Assembly (NCBI GenBank): GCA_018456245.1
Contig: JAGYHQ010000006.1
Location: forward strand, 1-53,816
Source: Tenacibaculum sp.
Lineage (GTDB): Bacteria; Bacteroidota; Bacteroidia; Flavobacteriales; Flavobacteriaceae
Reading direction: 5' to 3'
Length of the DNA stretch: 53,816 nucleotides
A program made the translations under genes and the position numbers. The notes under the pieces were generated by a model. That model was not told the origin of the DNA and made no database searches. It worked only from the letters and a program-made list of their open reading frames with translations. This document shows, piece after piece, positions 42,145-52,160 of this stretch. Every line of letters starts with the position of its first letter. Positions within the stretch are counted from its first letter, which is position 1.

Positions 42145-43920
42145 ATGCCAATTAAAGTTACACGTATTTTTGATTTACCTTATTCTCAGTTAGAAAATTA
42201 TAATTTAGAAAAGGCATTTTCAACTAAATATAATGGGGAGTGGAAATCTATTTCTAGTAAGGAATATATAGATAAAGCGAATACGGTTAGTAGAGGTTTA
42301 TTAAGATTAGGAATTAAACCTAATGATAAAATAGCAGTAATTTCTACCAATAACCGTACTGAATGGAATATATGCGATATAGGTATTTTACAAACAGGAG
42401 CTCAAAACGTGCCAATTTATCCTACTATTTCTAAAGAGGACTATGAATATATTTTAAATCATTCAGAGGCTACTTATTGTTTTGTTTCAGATAAAAAAGT
42501 TTTAGATAAGCTAAATTTAATAAAAGGAAATACAAAACTAAAAGAGGTATTTACTTTTGATGAGGTTTTAGGAGAGAAGAATTGGAATGAGATATTAGAG
42601 TTGGGTAAAGATGAAAGTAACCAAGAAGAGGTAGAGGAGCGTAAAAATAATATTTCTCCTAATGATTTAGCTACACTAATTTATACGTCAGGAACAACAG
42701 GGCAACCTAAAGGAGTTATGTTATCTCACAATAATATAATCTCTAATATTTTAGCTTGTGCAATACGATTTCCTCTTGAAGCAGGAACGCGGGCTTTAAG
42801 TTTTTTACCTGTATGTCATGTTTTTGAACGAGTTATATTATATGTTTATCAATATTTAGGAGTTTCAATTTATTTTGCAGAATCTATTGAAAAGTTAAGT
42901 GAAAATGCACAAGAAACAAAGCCTAATATAATGACGGCTGTTCCTCGCTTATGTGAAAAAATTTATGATAAAATTATAGCTAAAGGGGCAGATTTACCAT
43001 TTATTAAAAGGTTAATTTTCTTTTGGGCAGTACGTTTAGGATTAAAATATGAGCCTTATGGAGCAAATGGAAAGTGGTATGAAAAGAAATTAAAAATAGC
43101 GAGAAAATTAGTTTTTCATAAATGGAAAGAGGCTTTAGGAGGAGAAATAGATTTAATGATATCGGGTAGTGCAAGTTTACAATCTCGTTTAGTTCGTGTT
43201 TTTTCAGCTGCTGGGCTTACTGTGGTAGAAGGTTATGGTTTAACAGAAACTTCACCTGTTGTAGCAGCAAATAATGAAATTAATAGAGGAATTAAAATAG
43301 GTACAGTAGGAAAACTTTTAGACGGAATTGAAGTTAAATTTTCAGAACAAAATGAAATTTTAGTTAAAGGGCCTAACGTTATGTTAGGTTACTTTAAAGA
43401 TCCTGAAAAATCAGCAGAAGCAATAAAAGATGGCTTTTTCCATACAGGAGATAAAGGAAGTATTGATGAAGATGGCTTTTTAACAATAACAGGGCGTGTA
43501 AAAGAAATGTTTAAAACCTCAGGAGGAAAATATATTATTCCTAATTTAATAGAGGATAGTTTAAAAAAATCACGTTTTATAGAGCAGGTAATGGTAGTGG
43601 GAGAAGGAGAGAAGATGCCAACAGCGTTTATTCAGCTTAATTTTCAGTTTATAAAAGGTTGGTGTGAAAGGCACGATTTAAAATCATTATCTACCAATGA
43701 AGAGTTTATAAATAACCCTAAGGTTATAGCAAGAATTCAAAAAGAGGTAGATTTATGTAATAGTAAATTCGGGAATTGGGAACAAATTAAGAAATTTACT
43801 TTAACGAAAGAAGAATGGACGGTTGATTCAGGACATCTTACCCCAACAATGAAAATGAGAAGAAATGTTATTAAAAATATGTACAATCTTGAATACGAAA
43901 AGATGTATGATAGAGCATAA
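42145..43920 (+). CDS. long-chain fatty acid--CoA ligase (AMP-forming)
   Basis: A 591-residue adenylating enzyme that activates fatty acids to acyl-CoA. Motifs: P-loop TLIYTSGTTGQPKGV near 179-193, VEGYGLTETSP near 370 (A5), the GDKGSIDEDGFLTITGR segment near 434-450 (A7/A8, Asp and Arg), and the C-terminal lysine in LTPTMKMRR near 573. It is of the Faa1/FadD15 type (about 600 residues) with the long insertion before A5. The fumarylacetoacetase gene follows after 46 bases and may share the transcript. Chain-length preference cannot be read. Confidence 0.9.
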   Translation: MPIKVTRIFDLPYSQLENYNLEKAFSTKYNGEWKSISSKEYIDKANTVSRGLLRLGIKPNDKIAVISTNNRTEWNICDIGILQTGAQNVPIYPTISKEDYEYILNHSEATYCFVSDKKVLDKLNLIKGNTKLKEVFTFDEVLGEKNWNEILELGKDESNQEEVEERKNNISPNDLATLIYTSGTTGQPKGVMLSHNNIISNILACAIRFPLEAGTRALSFLPVCHVFERVILYVYQYLGVSIYFAESIEKLSENAQETKPNIMTAVPRLCEKIYDKIIAKGADLPFIKRLIFFWAVRLGLKYEPYGANGKWYEKKLKIARKLVFHKWKEALGGEIDLMISGSASLQSRLVRVFSAAGLTVVEGYGLTETSPVVAANNEINRGIKIGTVGKLLDGIEVKFSEQNEILVKGPNVMLGYFKDPEKSAEAIKDGFFHTGDKGSIDEDGFLTITGRVKEMFKTSGGKYIIPNLIEDSLKKSRFIEQVMVVGEGEKMPTAFIQLNFQFIKGWCERHDLKSLSTNEEFINNPKVIARIQKEVDLCNSKFGNWEQIKKFTLTKEEWTVDSGHLTPTMKMRRNVIKNMYNLEYEKMYDRA

Positions 43921-43966
43921 AAAGTTAGTATTTTAGTAAGAATAAATAATAAAAACACAGTAATAA

Positions 43967-45256
43967 ATGGAAATAACGGCAAATAATCCTAAAAGGAAAT
44001 CATGGTTAAAGGTTGAAGAAACCTCTGATTTTCCGATACAAAACATTCCTTTTGGAGTTTTTTTAACTCGTGATGATATTATTACCATTGGTACAAGAAT
44101 AGGTGACTATGCGATAGATTTAGGAGCATTACATCAATTAGGTTATTTTGAAGGAATTCCGTTAACTGATGATATTTTTTTGCAAGATACATTAAATGAC
44201 TTTATTGCTGATGGAAGGAAAACTTGGCGTTTAGTTCGTAATAGAATTGCTGATATTTTTGATGTAACAAATAGTAAATTGAGAGATAACGTAGAACATA
44301 AAGATTCGGTTATTTTTAGAATTGATGAAATAGAAATGTTATTACCTATTAGTGTAGGGGATTATACTGATTTTTATTCAAGTAAAGAACACGCAAAAAA
44401 TTTGGTAGGTTTGTTTAAAGACTATGAAAATGATTTATTACCAAATTGGTTACATTTTCCTGTTGGTTATCATGGGCGTAGTTCTTCTATAATACCATCT
44501 GGTGTGCCTATTCATCGTCCTGTTGGGCAACAACAACCAAATAACGGAGAAACAATGCCTAATTTTGGGGCAACAAAATCATTAGATTTTGAACTTGAAA
44601 TGGCTTTTATAACAACAGCTTGTAATGATTTAGGGCATAGAATTTCTATTGAAGAAGCAGAAGAAAGTATTTTTGGAATGGTATTGTTTAATGATTGGTC
44701 GGCAAGAGATATTCAGGCTTGGGAGCAAGTTCCTTTAGGACCTTTTTTAGGAAAGAATTTTGCATCAACCATTTCACCTTGGATTGTAACTTTAGATGCT
44801 TTAAAACCTTTTAGAGTAGAAAGTCCTAAACATGACCACGAGCCATTACCTTATTTACAGCAAGACGGTAAACATAGTTATGATATTAATTTAGAAATGG
44901 CAATTAAACCTGAGGGAGAAAAGGAAACGGTTGTTTGTAATTCAAACTTTAAATATATGTATTGGACTATGGCTCAGCAATTAGCACACCATACAATAAA
45001 TGGTTGTCCTGTTAATTCAGGAGATATGTTTGGGTCAGGAACTATTTCAGGACCTACAAAAGATAGCTTTGGCTCAATGTTAGAATTAACGTGGAACGGA
45101 CAAAATCCTATTAAAATGAGTGATGGAACCGAACGAAAGTTTATTAACGATAATGATACAGTAATTATGAGAGGTTATTGTAAAAATGGAAATATACGTA
45201 TTGGTTTTGGCGAATGTGTAGGTAAAATATTACCAGCAGTTGAGTTTAAAAAATAA
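43967..45256 (+). CDS. fahA: fumarylacetoacetase
   Basis: A 429-residue hydrolase splitting fumarylacetoacetate into fumarate and acetoacetate, the last step of tyrosine/phenylalanine degradation. An SH3-like N-terminal domain (about 1-115) is followed by the catalytic domain: DYTDFYSSKEHA (near 126-137; metal Asp and catalytic His), FPVGYHGRSSSI near 165, LDFELEMAF near 205 (metal Glu residues), FNDWSARDIQAWEQVPLGPFLGKNF near 240, and GSGTISGP near 360. Complete length. Homogentisate dioxygenase and the isomerase are not adjacent; the upstream acyl-CoA ligase could not be linked to this pathway. Confidence 0.95.
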   Translation: MEITANNPKRKSWLKVEETSDFPIQNIPFGVFLTRDDIITIGTRIGDYAIDLGALHQLGYFEGIPLTDDIFLQDTLNDFIADGRKTWRLVRNRIADIFDVTNSKLRDNVEHKDSVIFRIDEIEMLLPISVGDYTDFYSSKEHAKNLVGLFKDYENDLLPNWLHFPVGYHGRSSSIIPSGVPIHRPVGQQQPNNGETMPNFGATKSLDFELEMAFITTACNDLGHRISIEEAEESIFGMVLFNDWSARDIQAWEQVPLGPFLGKNFASTISPWIVTLDALKPFRVESPKHDHEPLPYLQQDGKHSYDINLEMAIKPEGEKETVVCNSNFKYMYWTMAQQLAHHTINGCPVNSGDMFGSGTISGPTKDSFGSMLELTWNGQNPIKMSDGTERKFINDNDTVIMRGYCKNGNIRIGFGECVGKILPAVEFKK

Positions 45257-45257
45257 T

Positions 45258-45294
45258 AAAAAAAGCCTTAAAATTAAATTTTAAGGCTTTTTTT
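45258..45294. terminator. bidirectional terminator
   Basis: A perfect 15-bp stem (45261-45275 / 45277-45291; core AAGCCTTAAAATT) around a single A, with A and T runs outside. It separates fahA (plus) from the TonB-type receptor gene (minus). Confidence 0.88.
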
Positions 45295-45299
45295 ATAGC

Positions 45300-47681
45300 T
45301 TAATTCGCTCTATTTAATTCTTCTTTATTACCAAGACGTCTTTCTTTTACACGGATTTTATTATTTCCAAATTTATAACTTACCCCAAGTGTAAAATAAT
45401 GATTATCATAATAATTATTATAAATCTGTTTTACACCATTGGTATGGGTTATAACATCAGGATTTGAGCTTTTGAAAACATCATTAACCTTGGCTGTTAC
45501 TTGTAATTTTTTATTTAAAAATTGCATTTTTAAACCTAAATTTAAATAATACGTAGGGTTAATTTCATACAATAACCAATATCCTTTACTACTCATACCA
45601 AATGTAGCTTCGGCTTGTAGTGTTCCTTTTTGGTTAAGTAAAAATATTTGATTTGTATATAGTTGTGAAACCCAACCATTGTAAGGAGTTATTCCTAAAT
45701 TAATATTTTTATATAGTTTTGAGTTTGTGTTAATAAGTGAAAATACATTTGTAGTATTCCACCATTTAAACGGATTAAAAATAATAGTTTGAGTTATTCC
45801 GTATCTATACGAAGTACCAATATTTTTAAAAGTATAATATTGAGTATTATTAGCCACATCTATTTGTGGAGTTTGTGTATAAATATCTTCAGTAAAATTA
45901 TAAAATAATTCGGTTATAAACTTACTTTTAAAGATATATTTTAATTGAAAATTGTTAGAAAAATTAGGTTGTAAATTAGGGTTTCCCTCAACAAAAGAAT
46001 TTGCACTAATGTAATATCTAAATGGGTTTAAAGCACCAAACGAAGGTCTGTTAATTCGTCTGTTATATGAAATATTCCAAATATTATTTTTATTTGAAAC
46101 ATAATTTAAAAATACTGATGGGAAGAATTGTAAATACTCTCGGTTTTTCGTTTTATTTAATTCTCTTGAAAAACCTTTGGTTATAGTATTTTCAACTCTT
46201 AAACCTATTTTTCCTTGCCATTTTTTGTTAAAATTTTTAGTGGCATCAAAATATAAGGCTTGTATATTTTCAGTATATTTAAAAGCATTACTTTTTGTTT
46301 TATCTAAAATATAATTCCCACTTGTTAAATCAAAGAATTTAACCTCGTTATCAGTTTTTGTTTGTGCTATTTTTGCTCCATAAGAAAAGTTGGCAAATTT
46401 TGTAGGGTGTTCAAAATCAATTTTTGCACTATAATTTTTAATATTTTGGTTACCAGTATTGTTTGAAACTAGTGAAGAAGTTACATTTCCACTTCTATAA
46501 CTGCCAAATATTCTATCTTTATTTATTTGATAATTAAAATAATCTAAATCAACCGACATTTTTCTTCCTAAAGTATCTAATTTTTGTAAATAATGTATAT
46601 TTAAACTATTGTAGTTATTTTTATTATTAGTAACTGCGTTATTTTTTATTTTTCCTATTACATTATTTTTTTGGTTAAAAATATAGTTAATGCTATGTTC
46701 TTTTTCATCAGGAGTTCTATAATTTCCTGAATATAAAAAACCAATACTTGCTTTTGGTGTTAACTTATAATCTACCCCAAACTTTGCAGATAAATAATCT
46801 TCTGTATTTTTACTAATAATAGTATTTTTCCATACACCATTAGGGTAATAAATATCTATTTTTGTTAGTTGTTGTTCGTGTCCTTTTTTAGTATCTAACG
46901 ATGCTAAAATGTCCCACTTTTTATGGCTATAATTAAACGTATTACCAAATTTTATAGCAGGATAAGTTGTTTGAATATAAGATGTTCTTATTTGATTACT
47001 CCACGAATTTTCCTTTGCTTTTTTTAGCACTATATTTATTAGTCCTCCATTTCCCTCAGCGTCATATTTTGATGGGGGAGTAGTAATTACTTCAATATTT
47101 TTAATTTCATCAGATGAAAAAGAGCTTAAATATGCAATTAATTCTTCGCCAGAAAGCTGTATAATTCTATCATTCACTAAAATTCTAACACTTTGTTTTC
47201 CTACTATATTTACTTGTTTGTCATCAACTTGTACCGATGGAGTTTGTTTTAATAAATCCAAAGCACTTCCTCCATTTGATGCTACTGAGTTTTCAACATT
47301 AAAAACTAATCTATCTACTTTTTGCTGAACTAAATTTTTTCGTGTGGTAACTACAACTTCATCTAATTTTGTAGTTTCTTCTTTTAGTGTTATTATTCCT
47401 AAATTAGTTTTTGTTGAGGAGATTTTTGTAGTTTCAAAACCTACAAAACTAATTTCTAAATAAAACGGAGTTTCAGTGTTTAATTTTAACTCAAAATTTC
47501 CGTTTTCATCTGTAATAGTTCCTGTTATTAATTTATTATCGTCTGTTTTTAATGCTACAATATCAGCGTAAGCAATAGGTGCTTTTTTACTGTCTACTAC
47601 TTTTCCTGTATAGGTTTGTGAAAATGCTAAACAATTATAAAATATAATTATGTAGTAAATAAAAGTTTTTAATCTGTTCAT
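45300..47681 (-). CDS. TonB-dependent receptor-like outer membrane barrel protein
   Basis: A 793-residue outer-membrane protein of the OMP_b-brl_3 kind. Signal peptide 1-21 (ends AFSQ), carboxypeptidase-regulatory-like domain about 24-95, a plug (about 115-225) with KQTPSVQVDDKQVNIVGKQSVRILVNDR and IEVITTPPSKYDAEGNGGLINIVLKK, then a barrel whose C-terminal strand (YFTLGVSYKFG) is followed by about 20 charged residues instead of ending at Phe. This group is common in Flavobacteriaceae and its substrates are mostly unknown; peptides or small ligands are possible. No partner lipoprotein (SusD) or transporter is adjacent. Confidence 0.88.
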   Translation of the reverse strand: MNRLKTFIYYIIIFYNCLAFSQTYTGKVVDSKKAPIAYADIVALKTDDNKLITGTITDENGNFELKLNTETPFYLEISFVGFETTKISSTKTNLGIITLKEETTKLDEVVVTTRKNLVQQKVDRLVFNVENSVASNGGSALDLLKQTPSVQVDDKQVNIVGKQSVRILVNDRIIQLSGEELIAYLSSFSSDEIKNIEVITTPPSKYDAEGNGGLINIVLKKAKENSWSNQIRTSYIQTTYPAIKFGNTFNYSHKKWDILASLDTKKGHEQQLTKIDIYYPNGVWKNTIISKNTEDYLSAKFGVDYKLTPKASIGFLYSGNYRTPDEKEHSINYIFNQKNNVIGKIKNNAVTNNKNNYNSLNIHYLQKLDTLGRKMSVDLDYFNYQINKDRIFGSYRSGNVTSSLVSNNTGNQNIKNYSAKIDFEHPTKFANFSYGAKIAQTKTDNEVKFFDLTSGNYILDKTKSNAFKYTENIQALYFDATKNFNKKWQGKIGLRVENTITKGFSRELNKTKNREYLQFFPSVFLNYVSNKNNIWNISYNRRINRPSFGALNPFRYYISANSFVEGNPNLQPNFSNNFQLKYIFKSKFITELFYNFTEDIYTQTPQIDVANNTQYYTFKNIGTSYRYGITQTIIFNPFKWWNTTNVFSLINTNSKLYKNINLGITPYNGWVSQLYTNQIFLLNQKGTLQAEATFGMSSKGYWLLYEINPTYYLNLGLKMQFLNKKLQVTAKVNDVFKSSNPDVITHTNGVKQIYNNYYDNHYFTLGVSYKFGNNKIRVKERRLGNKEELNRAN

Positions 47682-47818
47682 TTTTACATTTTTTAGGTTA
47701 GTAATTTCCTTACAAGACGAAAAAAAATAAGATTTGTTACAGTATTTTATTAAAAAAAATGAAAATCTTAATATTTATCTCTTTGGGTTGTCAAAAATAA
47801 AAAAAAACACTAAAAACT

Positions 47819-47896
47819 TTAAATTATCTCTAAAATATCGGTTATTTTCTTACAGCCTTTTATAATTTCATCATCAGAGATTGTTAAGGGGGGGGG
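47819..47896 (-). other. C9 homopolymer and the out-of-frame C-terminus of the aminotransferase
   Basis: Nine C in a row on the coding strand, in otherwise A+T-rich DNA, followed by 22 in-phase codons that match the normal aminotransferase end but lie in the +1 shifted frame. Either slippage (phase variation), mutation or miscalled homopolymer. Confidence 0.8.
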
Positions 47897-49007
47897 TAAT
47901 TCGTACAGCTCTTTTTTCAAATAGTAGCCAAAAAAGTATAAGTCCGTCATCTAAACATTTTAATATAACTTCATTTGCTATTTCAGGCGTTTCCATAATT
48001 AATGCTAACATTAACCCTTTTCCTCTAATTTCTTTAATTTTAGGGTGTTTTAAATGCTCTTTTATTAATTTTTCTTTACGAATGGCTTCTTCCATTAAAT
48101 TAGAATTAATAATTTCTTTGGCTGTTGCAAGTCCTGCAGATGCAATAACAGGGTGTCCTCCAAAAGTGGTTATATGCCCAAGTTTAGGATTGTCTTTTAA
48201 GCAATTCATAATTTCATAAGAAGAAATAAAAGCCCCGATAGGCATTCCGCCACCAAGTCCTTTACCTGTAATAAAAATATCAGGAGTTACATTATAGTTT
48301 TCAAATCCCCAAAATTTACCTGTACGCCCAACTCCTGATTGAATTTCATCTAAAATTAACAATGCACTAACGTCTTCACAACGTTTTTTAACTTTTTGTA
48401 AATAATCATTTTTTGGCTCAATAAATCCTGCTCCACCTTGTATGGTTTCTAAAATTACTCCAGCAGTTTTGTGGGTTATTTTTAATAAATCATCTTCATT
48501 ATTAAATTCAATAAATTTTATATTAGGAACTAATGGGCGAAAAGCTCTGTTTTGTTCTTCCGCACCACAGACTGACATTGAGCCCATGGTATTACCATGA
48601 TAGCCATTTTTACCAGCTATAATTTCACTTCTACCTGTAAATCGTTTTGCTAATTTTAAAGCTCCCTCTGTTGCTTCTGTTCCTGAATTTACTAAATAAA
48701 CTGATGATAAACTTTCAGGTAGAGTAGAGGCTAATATTTTACATAATTCAAGTTGAGGCTCTTGGATAAACTCTCCATAAACCATTACGTGTGTATATTT
48801 TTCTAACTGTTCATTTATAGCCTTTTTAACGCATAATGGGTTGTGCCCTAATGAATTTGCTGAAACTCCTGCTACAAAATCAAGGTACTCTTTTCCATTT
48901 GTGTCATAAATATAACTTCCATTAGCGTGAGAAATAGGAATGGCTAATGGGTGTGGTGTTGTTTGCCCTTGATATTTTAAGAAATCTTGTTTAGCTTTAT
49001 TTTTCAT
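47874..49007 (-). CDS. class III aminotransferase, C-terminus lost to a poly-C frameshift
   Basis: A 377-residue PLP enzyme of the acetylornithine/4-aminobutyrate aminotransferase class. Motifs: VNSGTEATEGALKLAKRFTG near 108, GYHGNTMGSMSVCG near 135, LILDEIQSGVGRTG near 215 (Asp for PLP), the lysine in FITGKGLGGGMPIGA near 242, and TTFGGHPV near 279. The reading frame ends abnormally as RITPPLNNL at a tract of nine C (47888-47896 as G on the plus strand). With eight C the frame continues LTISDDEIIKGCKKITDILEII to a stop at 47819-47821, the expected family end. The catalytic core is intact; the truncated form lacks about 20 residues. It overlaps the OstA-like gene by 11 bases. Confidence 0.88.
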   Translation of the reverse strand: MKNKAKQDFLKYQGQTTPHPLAIPISHANGSYIYDTNGKEYLDFVAGVSANSLGHNPLCVKKAINEQLEKYTHVMVYGEFIQEPQLELCKILASTLPESLSSVYLVNSGTEATEGALKLAKRFTGRSEIIAGKNGYHGNTMGSMSVCGAEEQNRAFRPLVPNIKFIEFNNEDDLLKITHKTAGVILETIQGGAGFIEPKNDYLQKVKKRCEDVSALLILDEIQSGVGRTGKFWGFENYNVTPDIFITGKGLGGGMPIGAFISSYEIMNCLKDNPKLGHITTFGGHPVIASAGLATAKEIINSNLMEEAIRKEKLIKEHLKHPKIKEIRGKGLMLALIMETPEIANEVILKCLDDGLILFWLLFEKRAVRITPPLNNL

Positions 49008-50577
49008 AAATGAAGTTATCTTTAGCTTTTAAAATTTTATTTTTTTTATTGTTTATGGTTAAAGGTTTATTATTTTTAAAGATATCATCTTTTGTTTTTG
49101 GGCGTTCATCTTCTCTCCAAATAAATCCTTTAAATTTCTTATACTCTTTAGGGAATTTTGAGGGAGGATATGTTTTTCCCTCTGATTTTTTAAAATATTT
49201 TGTTTCGTAAATTTCGTTGTTTTTAAAGGTAAATTCAATATCACTCGCAATTTCTTTGGTAATGGTTTCTACTTTTTTGGTATTTTCATTTGTGTTATAA
49301 TATAAAGATTCGGCATTACCTTTTATCAGCAATGTTTCAATTTTATTGCTTTTAAATTTACCGTAAATATTTTGTCCTTTTATTTGATTAAAATTATTAG
49401 GATTAACGGAATCTTTTTGAATTATAAATCCGTTTTTTAATATTTTTAAAGAATCTAATTCGTTAGTTTTTTTGTTTGATGAAATTTGAATATAGTTGCC
49501 AGTAATTTGACTTTTTTCTAACCATAATACAGGATTTTTAAACATTTTTGTTATTCCTGTAACTTGGCTTGAGTAAATTGAATCACATTTACCTTGTAGG
49601 TTAGATTTGAATATTTTAGCATTATGGTATATTCTCATAACACGTTTTTCAGGCTTACCTGTAACCATAATTGTATCTCCGTGAATGTATGTAGAATCAT
49701 TTTCTTGTATTGTAATTCCGACAGCTTTATCAACTATAAATAAGGAGTCTTTCTTTTCAAAAATTTCAGCGTAATTCCCTTTGGTAATAACGTTGTTTAT
49801 GGTATCAATAACCCTAATCTTGTTTGTTGCTGAGGCAAATCCTTTGTTCTTATCATAATATATACTATCGGCAAAAATGGTTAGGTTTTTAGATGATATT
49901 TTGGTGTTTTTTACAAAATGTGAAATATTGTTATTCGTGTTATAAAATCCTTTTTCAGAATAAATTTTAGTGCTATCTTTTAAATTTGTAATTGTTGATG
50001 CTCCGTGTAAATAAACTAAATTAGTATCAGTAAAATAATCTAAATGATTAGATTTTAGATTGTTGTCAGGAGTTGTAATATATACATTTTTACGAGCAGT
50101 AAATTTTTTACGTTTAGCGTCATACGTACCAATAACACTTTTTAATGTGTTTTTTTTATCACGAATAGTTCCGTTATTAGGGTAAAATAAGGTTTGTTTA
50201 TTTCTGTTAAAATACAAGGTGTCAGTGGTTAATTTCATTTGTTTGTCATTAACCTCTACACTTCCCCAAGATTTAACAATTTTAGTATTTCCGTTATAAG
50301 TGGTAAAATCAGAATAATGAATTATACTATCGCCTTGCTCAATAACAACATCTCCAACAGCTTTAAAAATATTTTTATCTCTGTAAAATAGGGCTTGTTT
50401 ACACTCTAAAGTAGCTCCGTCGTGAGCAAATTTTACGTTACCTGATAAAATTGTAGCATTAGGAAATTTTTCCTCATCTACCGTAGAAATATCAGAAGAT
50501 AAAATTTTAATACGTTGAGTTTGTGAAAAACAACCAACAGCGTACAATAGGAATAAAAAAATAATTTCTTTTTTCAA
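48997..50577 (-). CDS. OstA-like protein (LptA/LptD N-terminal fold)
   Basis: A 526-residue exported protein. Signal peptide 1-18 (ends CFSQ). The body is a long series of beta strands of OstA type: ATILSGNVKFAHDGATLECKQALFYRDKNIFKAVGDVVIEQGDSI near 41-85 and further repeats (SNHLDYFTDTNLVYLHG, ADSIYYDKNKGFASATNKIRV). This is the beta-jellyroll that carries lipopolysaccharide across the periplasm; Bacteroidota have such large proteins beside short LptA. The C-terminal 60 residues are Lys/Asn-rich and may be disordered. The aminotransferase gene starts inside its last codons. Confidence 0.85.
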   Translation of the reverse strand: MKKEIIFLFLLYAVGCFSQTQRIKILSSDISTVDEEKFPNATILSGNVKFAHDGATLECKQALFYRDKNIFKAVGDVVIEQGDSIIHYSDFTTYNGNTKIVKSWGSVEVNDKQMKLTTDTLYFNRNKQTLFYPNNGTIRDKKNTLKSVIGTYDAKRKKFTARKNVYITTPDNNLKSNHLDYFTDTNLVYLHGASTITNLKDSTKIYSEKGFYNTNNNISHFVKNTKISSKNLTIFADSIYYDKNKGFASATNKIRVIDTINNVITKGNYAEIFEKKDSLFIVDKAVGITIQENDSTYIHGDTIMVTGKPEKRVMRIYHNAKIFKSNLQGKCDSIYSSQVTGITKMFKNPVLWLEKSQITGNYIQISSNKKTNELDSLKILKNGFIIQKDSVNPNNFNQIKGQNIYGKFKSNKIETLLIKGNAESLYYNTNENTKKVETITKEIASDIEFTFKNNEIYETKYFKKSEGKTYPPSKFPKEYKKFKGFIWREDERPKTKDDIFKNNKPLTINNKKNKILKAKDNFIYEK

Positions 50578-50597
50578 ATTTATAAATTTTAATTGTA

Positions 50598-50605
50598 CAA
50601 AAATA
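50598..50605 (-). promoter_or_regulatory. -7 element of the OstA-like gene
   Basis: TATTTTTG on the minus strand, 20 bases before the ATG; matches TAnnTTTG. Confidence 0.45.
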
Positions 50606-50684
50606 AAGAAAACAAAATGCCTATTTTCTTAAATAAAGAATAAAATATTTACATTTATAAATAGTTTTGTTGAATTTAGTTGGT

Positions 50685-50692
50685 TATTTTTG
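50685..50692 (+). promoter_or_regulatory. -7 element of the decarboxylase gene
   Basis: TATTTTTG on the plus strand, 20 bases before ATG 50713; it makes the upstream open frame from 50680 unlikely to be translated. Confidence 0.45.
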
Positions 50693-50712
50693 TTGAAACA
50701 AGAATAATTTAT

Positions 50713-52140
50713 ATGAAAAGTGAATTTGATTTATCTCTTGAAGAGATGAAAGCCTACGGATATAAAATTGTAGATTTAATTGCAGAACATTGGAATAACC
50801 ATTCTGAAAAAAACATTATAGGAGGTAAGGCAACGAGAGAAGAAATGAATGATGTTTTTTTACAAGAAGCACCAAATAAAGGAATGGAAGCCAACGAAGT
50901 GTTAAATTTTGTTATGAAAAACGTAATACCTAATAGTAGTATAACTATACACCCAAAATTTTATTCTTTTGTGCCAGGACCAAGCAATTATATAAGTACA
51001 ATGGCAGATTCTTTGGCAACAGGTTTTAATATTTTTTCAGGAGGTTGGATGATTTCGCCAGCAGCTGCAGAATTAGAAATTGTTACTATAAATTGGTTAC
51101 TTAAAATGTTTAATTTTCCTGTTAAAAGGGGAGGAGGTATTTTTACAAGTGGAGGCTCTATGGCAAATTTAACAGGTTTGGTTATGGCTCGTAATATAAA
51201 ATGTGGCGATGATTTTTCTAAGGCAATTATTTATCTGTCAGACCAAGCTCACTCATCAAATATAAAGGCAATTCGTGTTTTAGGTTTTAAAAAGGAGCAG
51301 ATTAGAATTATTCCTACAAATTCTGATTTTACCATAGAAATAGATAAATTTAAAAAATCTATTAAAAAAGATAGATTAGACGGATTACAACCATTCTGTA
51401 TTATTGCAAATGCAGGAACAACTAATACAGGAACAGTAGACCCGTTAGATGATATAGCAGATATTTGTGAAGATGAAAATTTATGGTTTCATATTGACGG
51501 AGCCTATGGAGGTGCAGCAATTTTATCAGAAAAAGGCAAAAAGTATTTAAAAGGAATTGAAAGGGCAGATTCATTAACGGTAGACCCTCATAAATGGTTT
51601 TTTCAGCCTTATGAAATAGGTTGTTTATTGGTTAAAAATTCATCGTGGTTAAGCCATACTTTTACTGAAAAACCTGAATATTTAAGAGATATTGAGGGAA
51701 ATGAATCTGAAATTAATTTTTATGATTACGGAATTCAATTAACACGTCGTTTTAGGGCTTTAAAGTTTTATATGTCTATTAAAACTTACGGATTAGATGT
51801 TTTTAAAAAGGCAGTAACTAAAAGCATTCAATTAGCAGAAGATGTAGAAAGTTATTTAAAACAAAGTAATTGTTGGGAAATAAAATCACCAGCTACTTTG
51901 GCTGTAATTAATTTTAGGTATAACCCTACAAATCATAATTTATCAGAAAAGGAGTTAGATTTGTTAAATCAACAAATATCAGAAAAAGTAATGGACGCGA
52001 AAGAAGCCGTTTTAGTAACCACAATATTAAATAAACAAGTAGTTTTAAGAATGTGTTTAATAAATCCTCGTACTTCATTAAAAGACGTTAAAGAAACTTT
52101 ACATTTATGTGAGGAATTAGGAAGGGGAATTTTAGAATAA
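50713..52140 (+). CDS. PLP-dependent group II amino acid decarboxylase
   Basis: A 475-residue enzyme of the aromatic-L-amino-acid/tyrosine decarboxylase family. N-terminal EEMKAYGYKIVDLIAEHW (9-26) and HPKFYSFVPGPSNYISTMAD near 79; FTSGGSMANLTGLVMAR near 145; DQAHSSNIKAIRVLG near 177 (His stacking on PLP); HIDGAYGGAAIL near 261 (Asp); and the PLP lysine in VDPHKWFFQPYE near 293. Product could be an aromatic amine, but some relatives act as aldehyde synthases; the substrate cannot be read. The frame opens at 50680 but ATG 50713 fits the family and the -7 element. Single gene. Confidence 0.9.
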   Translation: MKSEFDLSLEEMKAYGYKIVDLIAEHWNNHSEKNIIGGKATREEMNDVFLQEAPNKGMEANEVLNFVMKNVIPNSSITIHPKFYSFVPGPSNYISTMADSLATGFNIFSGGWMISPAAAELEIVTINWLLKMFNFPVKRGGGIFTSGGSMANLTGLVMARNIKCGDDFSKAIIYLSDQAHSSNIKAIRVLGFKKEQIRIIPTNSDFTIEIDKFKKSIKKDRLDGLQPFCIIANAGTTNTGTVDPLDDIADICEDENLWFHIDGAYGGAAILSEKGKKYLKGIERADSLTVDPHKWFFQPYEIGCLLVKNSSWLSHTFTEKPEYLRDIEGNESEINFYDYGIQLTRRFRALKFYMSIKTYGLDVFKKAVTKSIQLAEDVESYLKQSNCWEIKSPATLAVINFRYNPTNHNLSEKELDLLNQQISEKVMDAKEAVLVTTILNKQVVLRMCLINPRTSLKDVKETLHLCEELGRGILE

Positions 52141-52160
52141 GTTTTTATCTTAATTTATAT

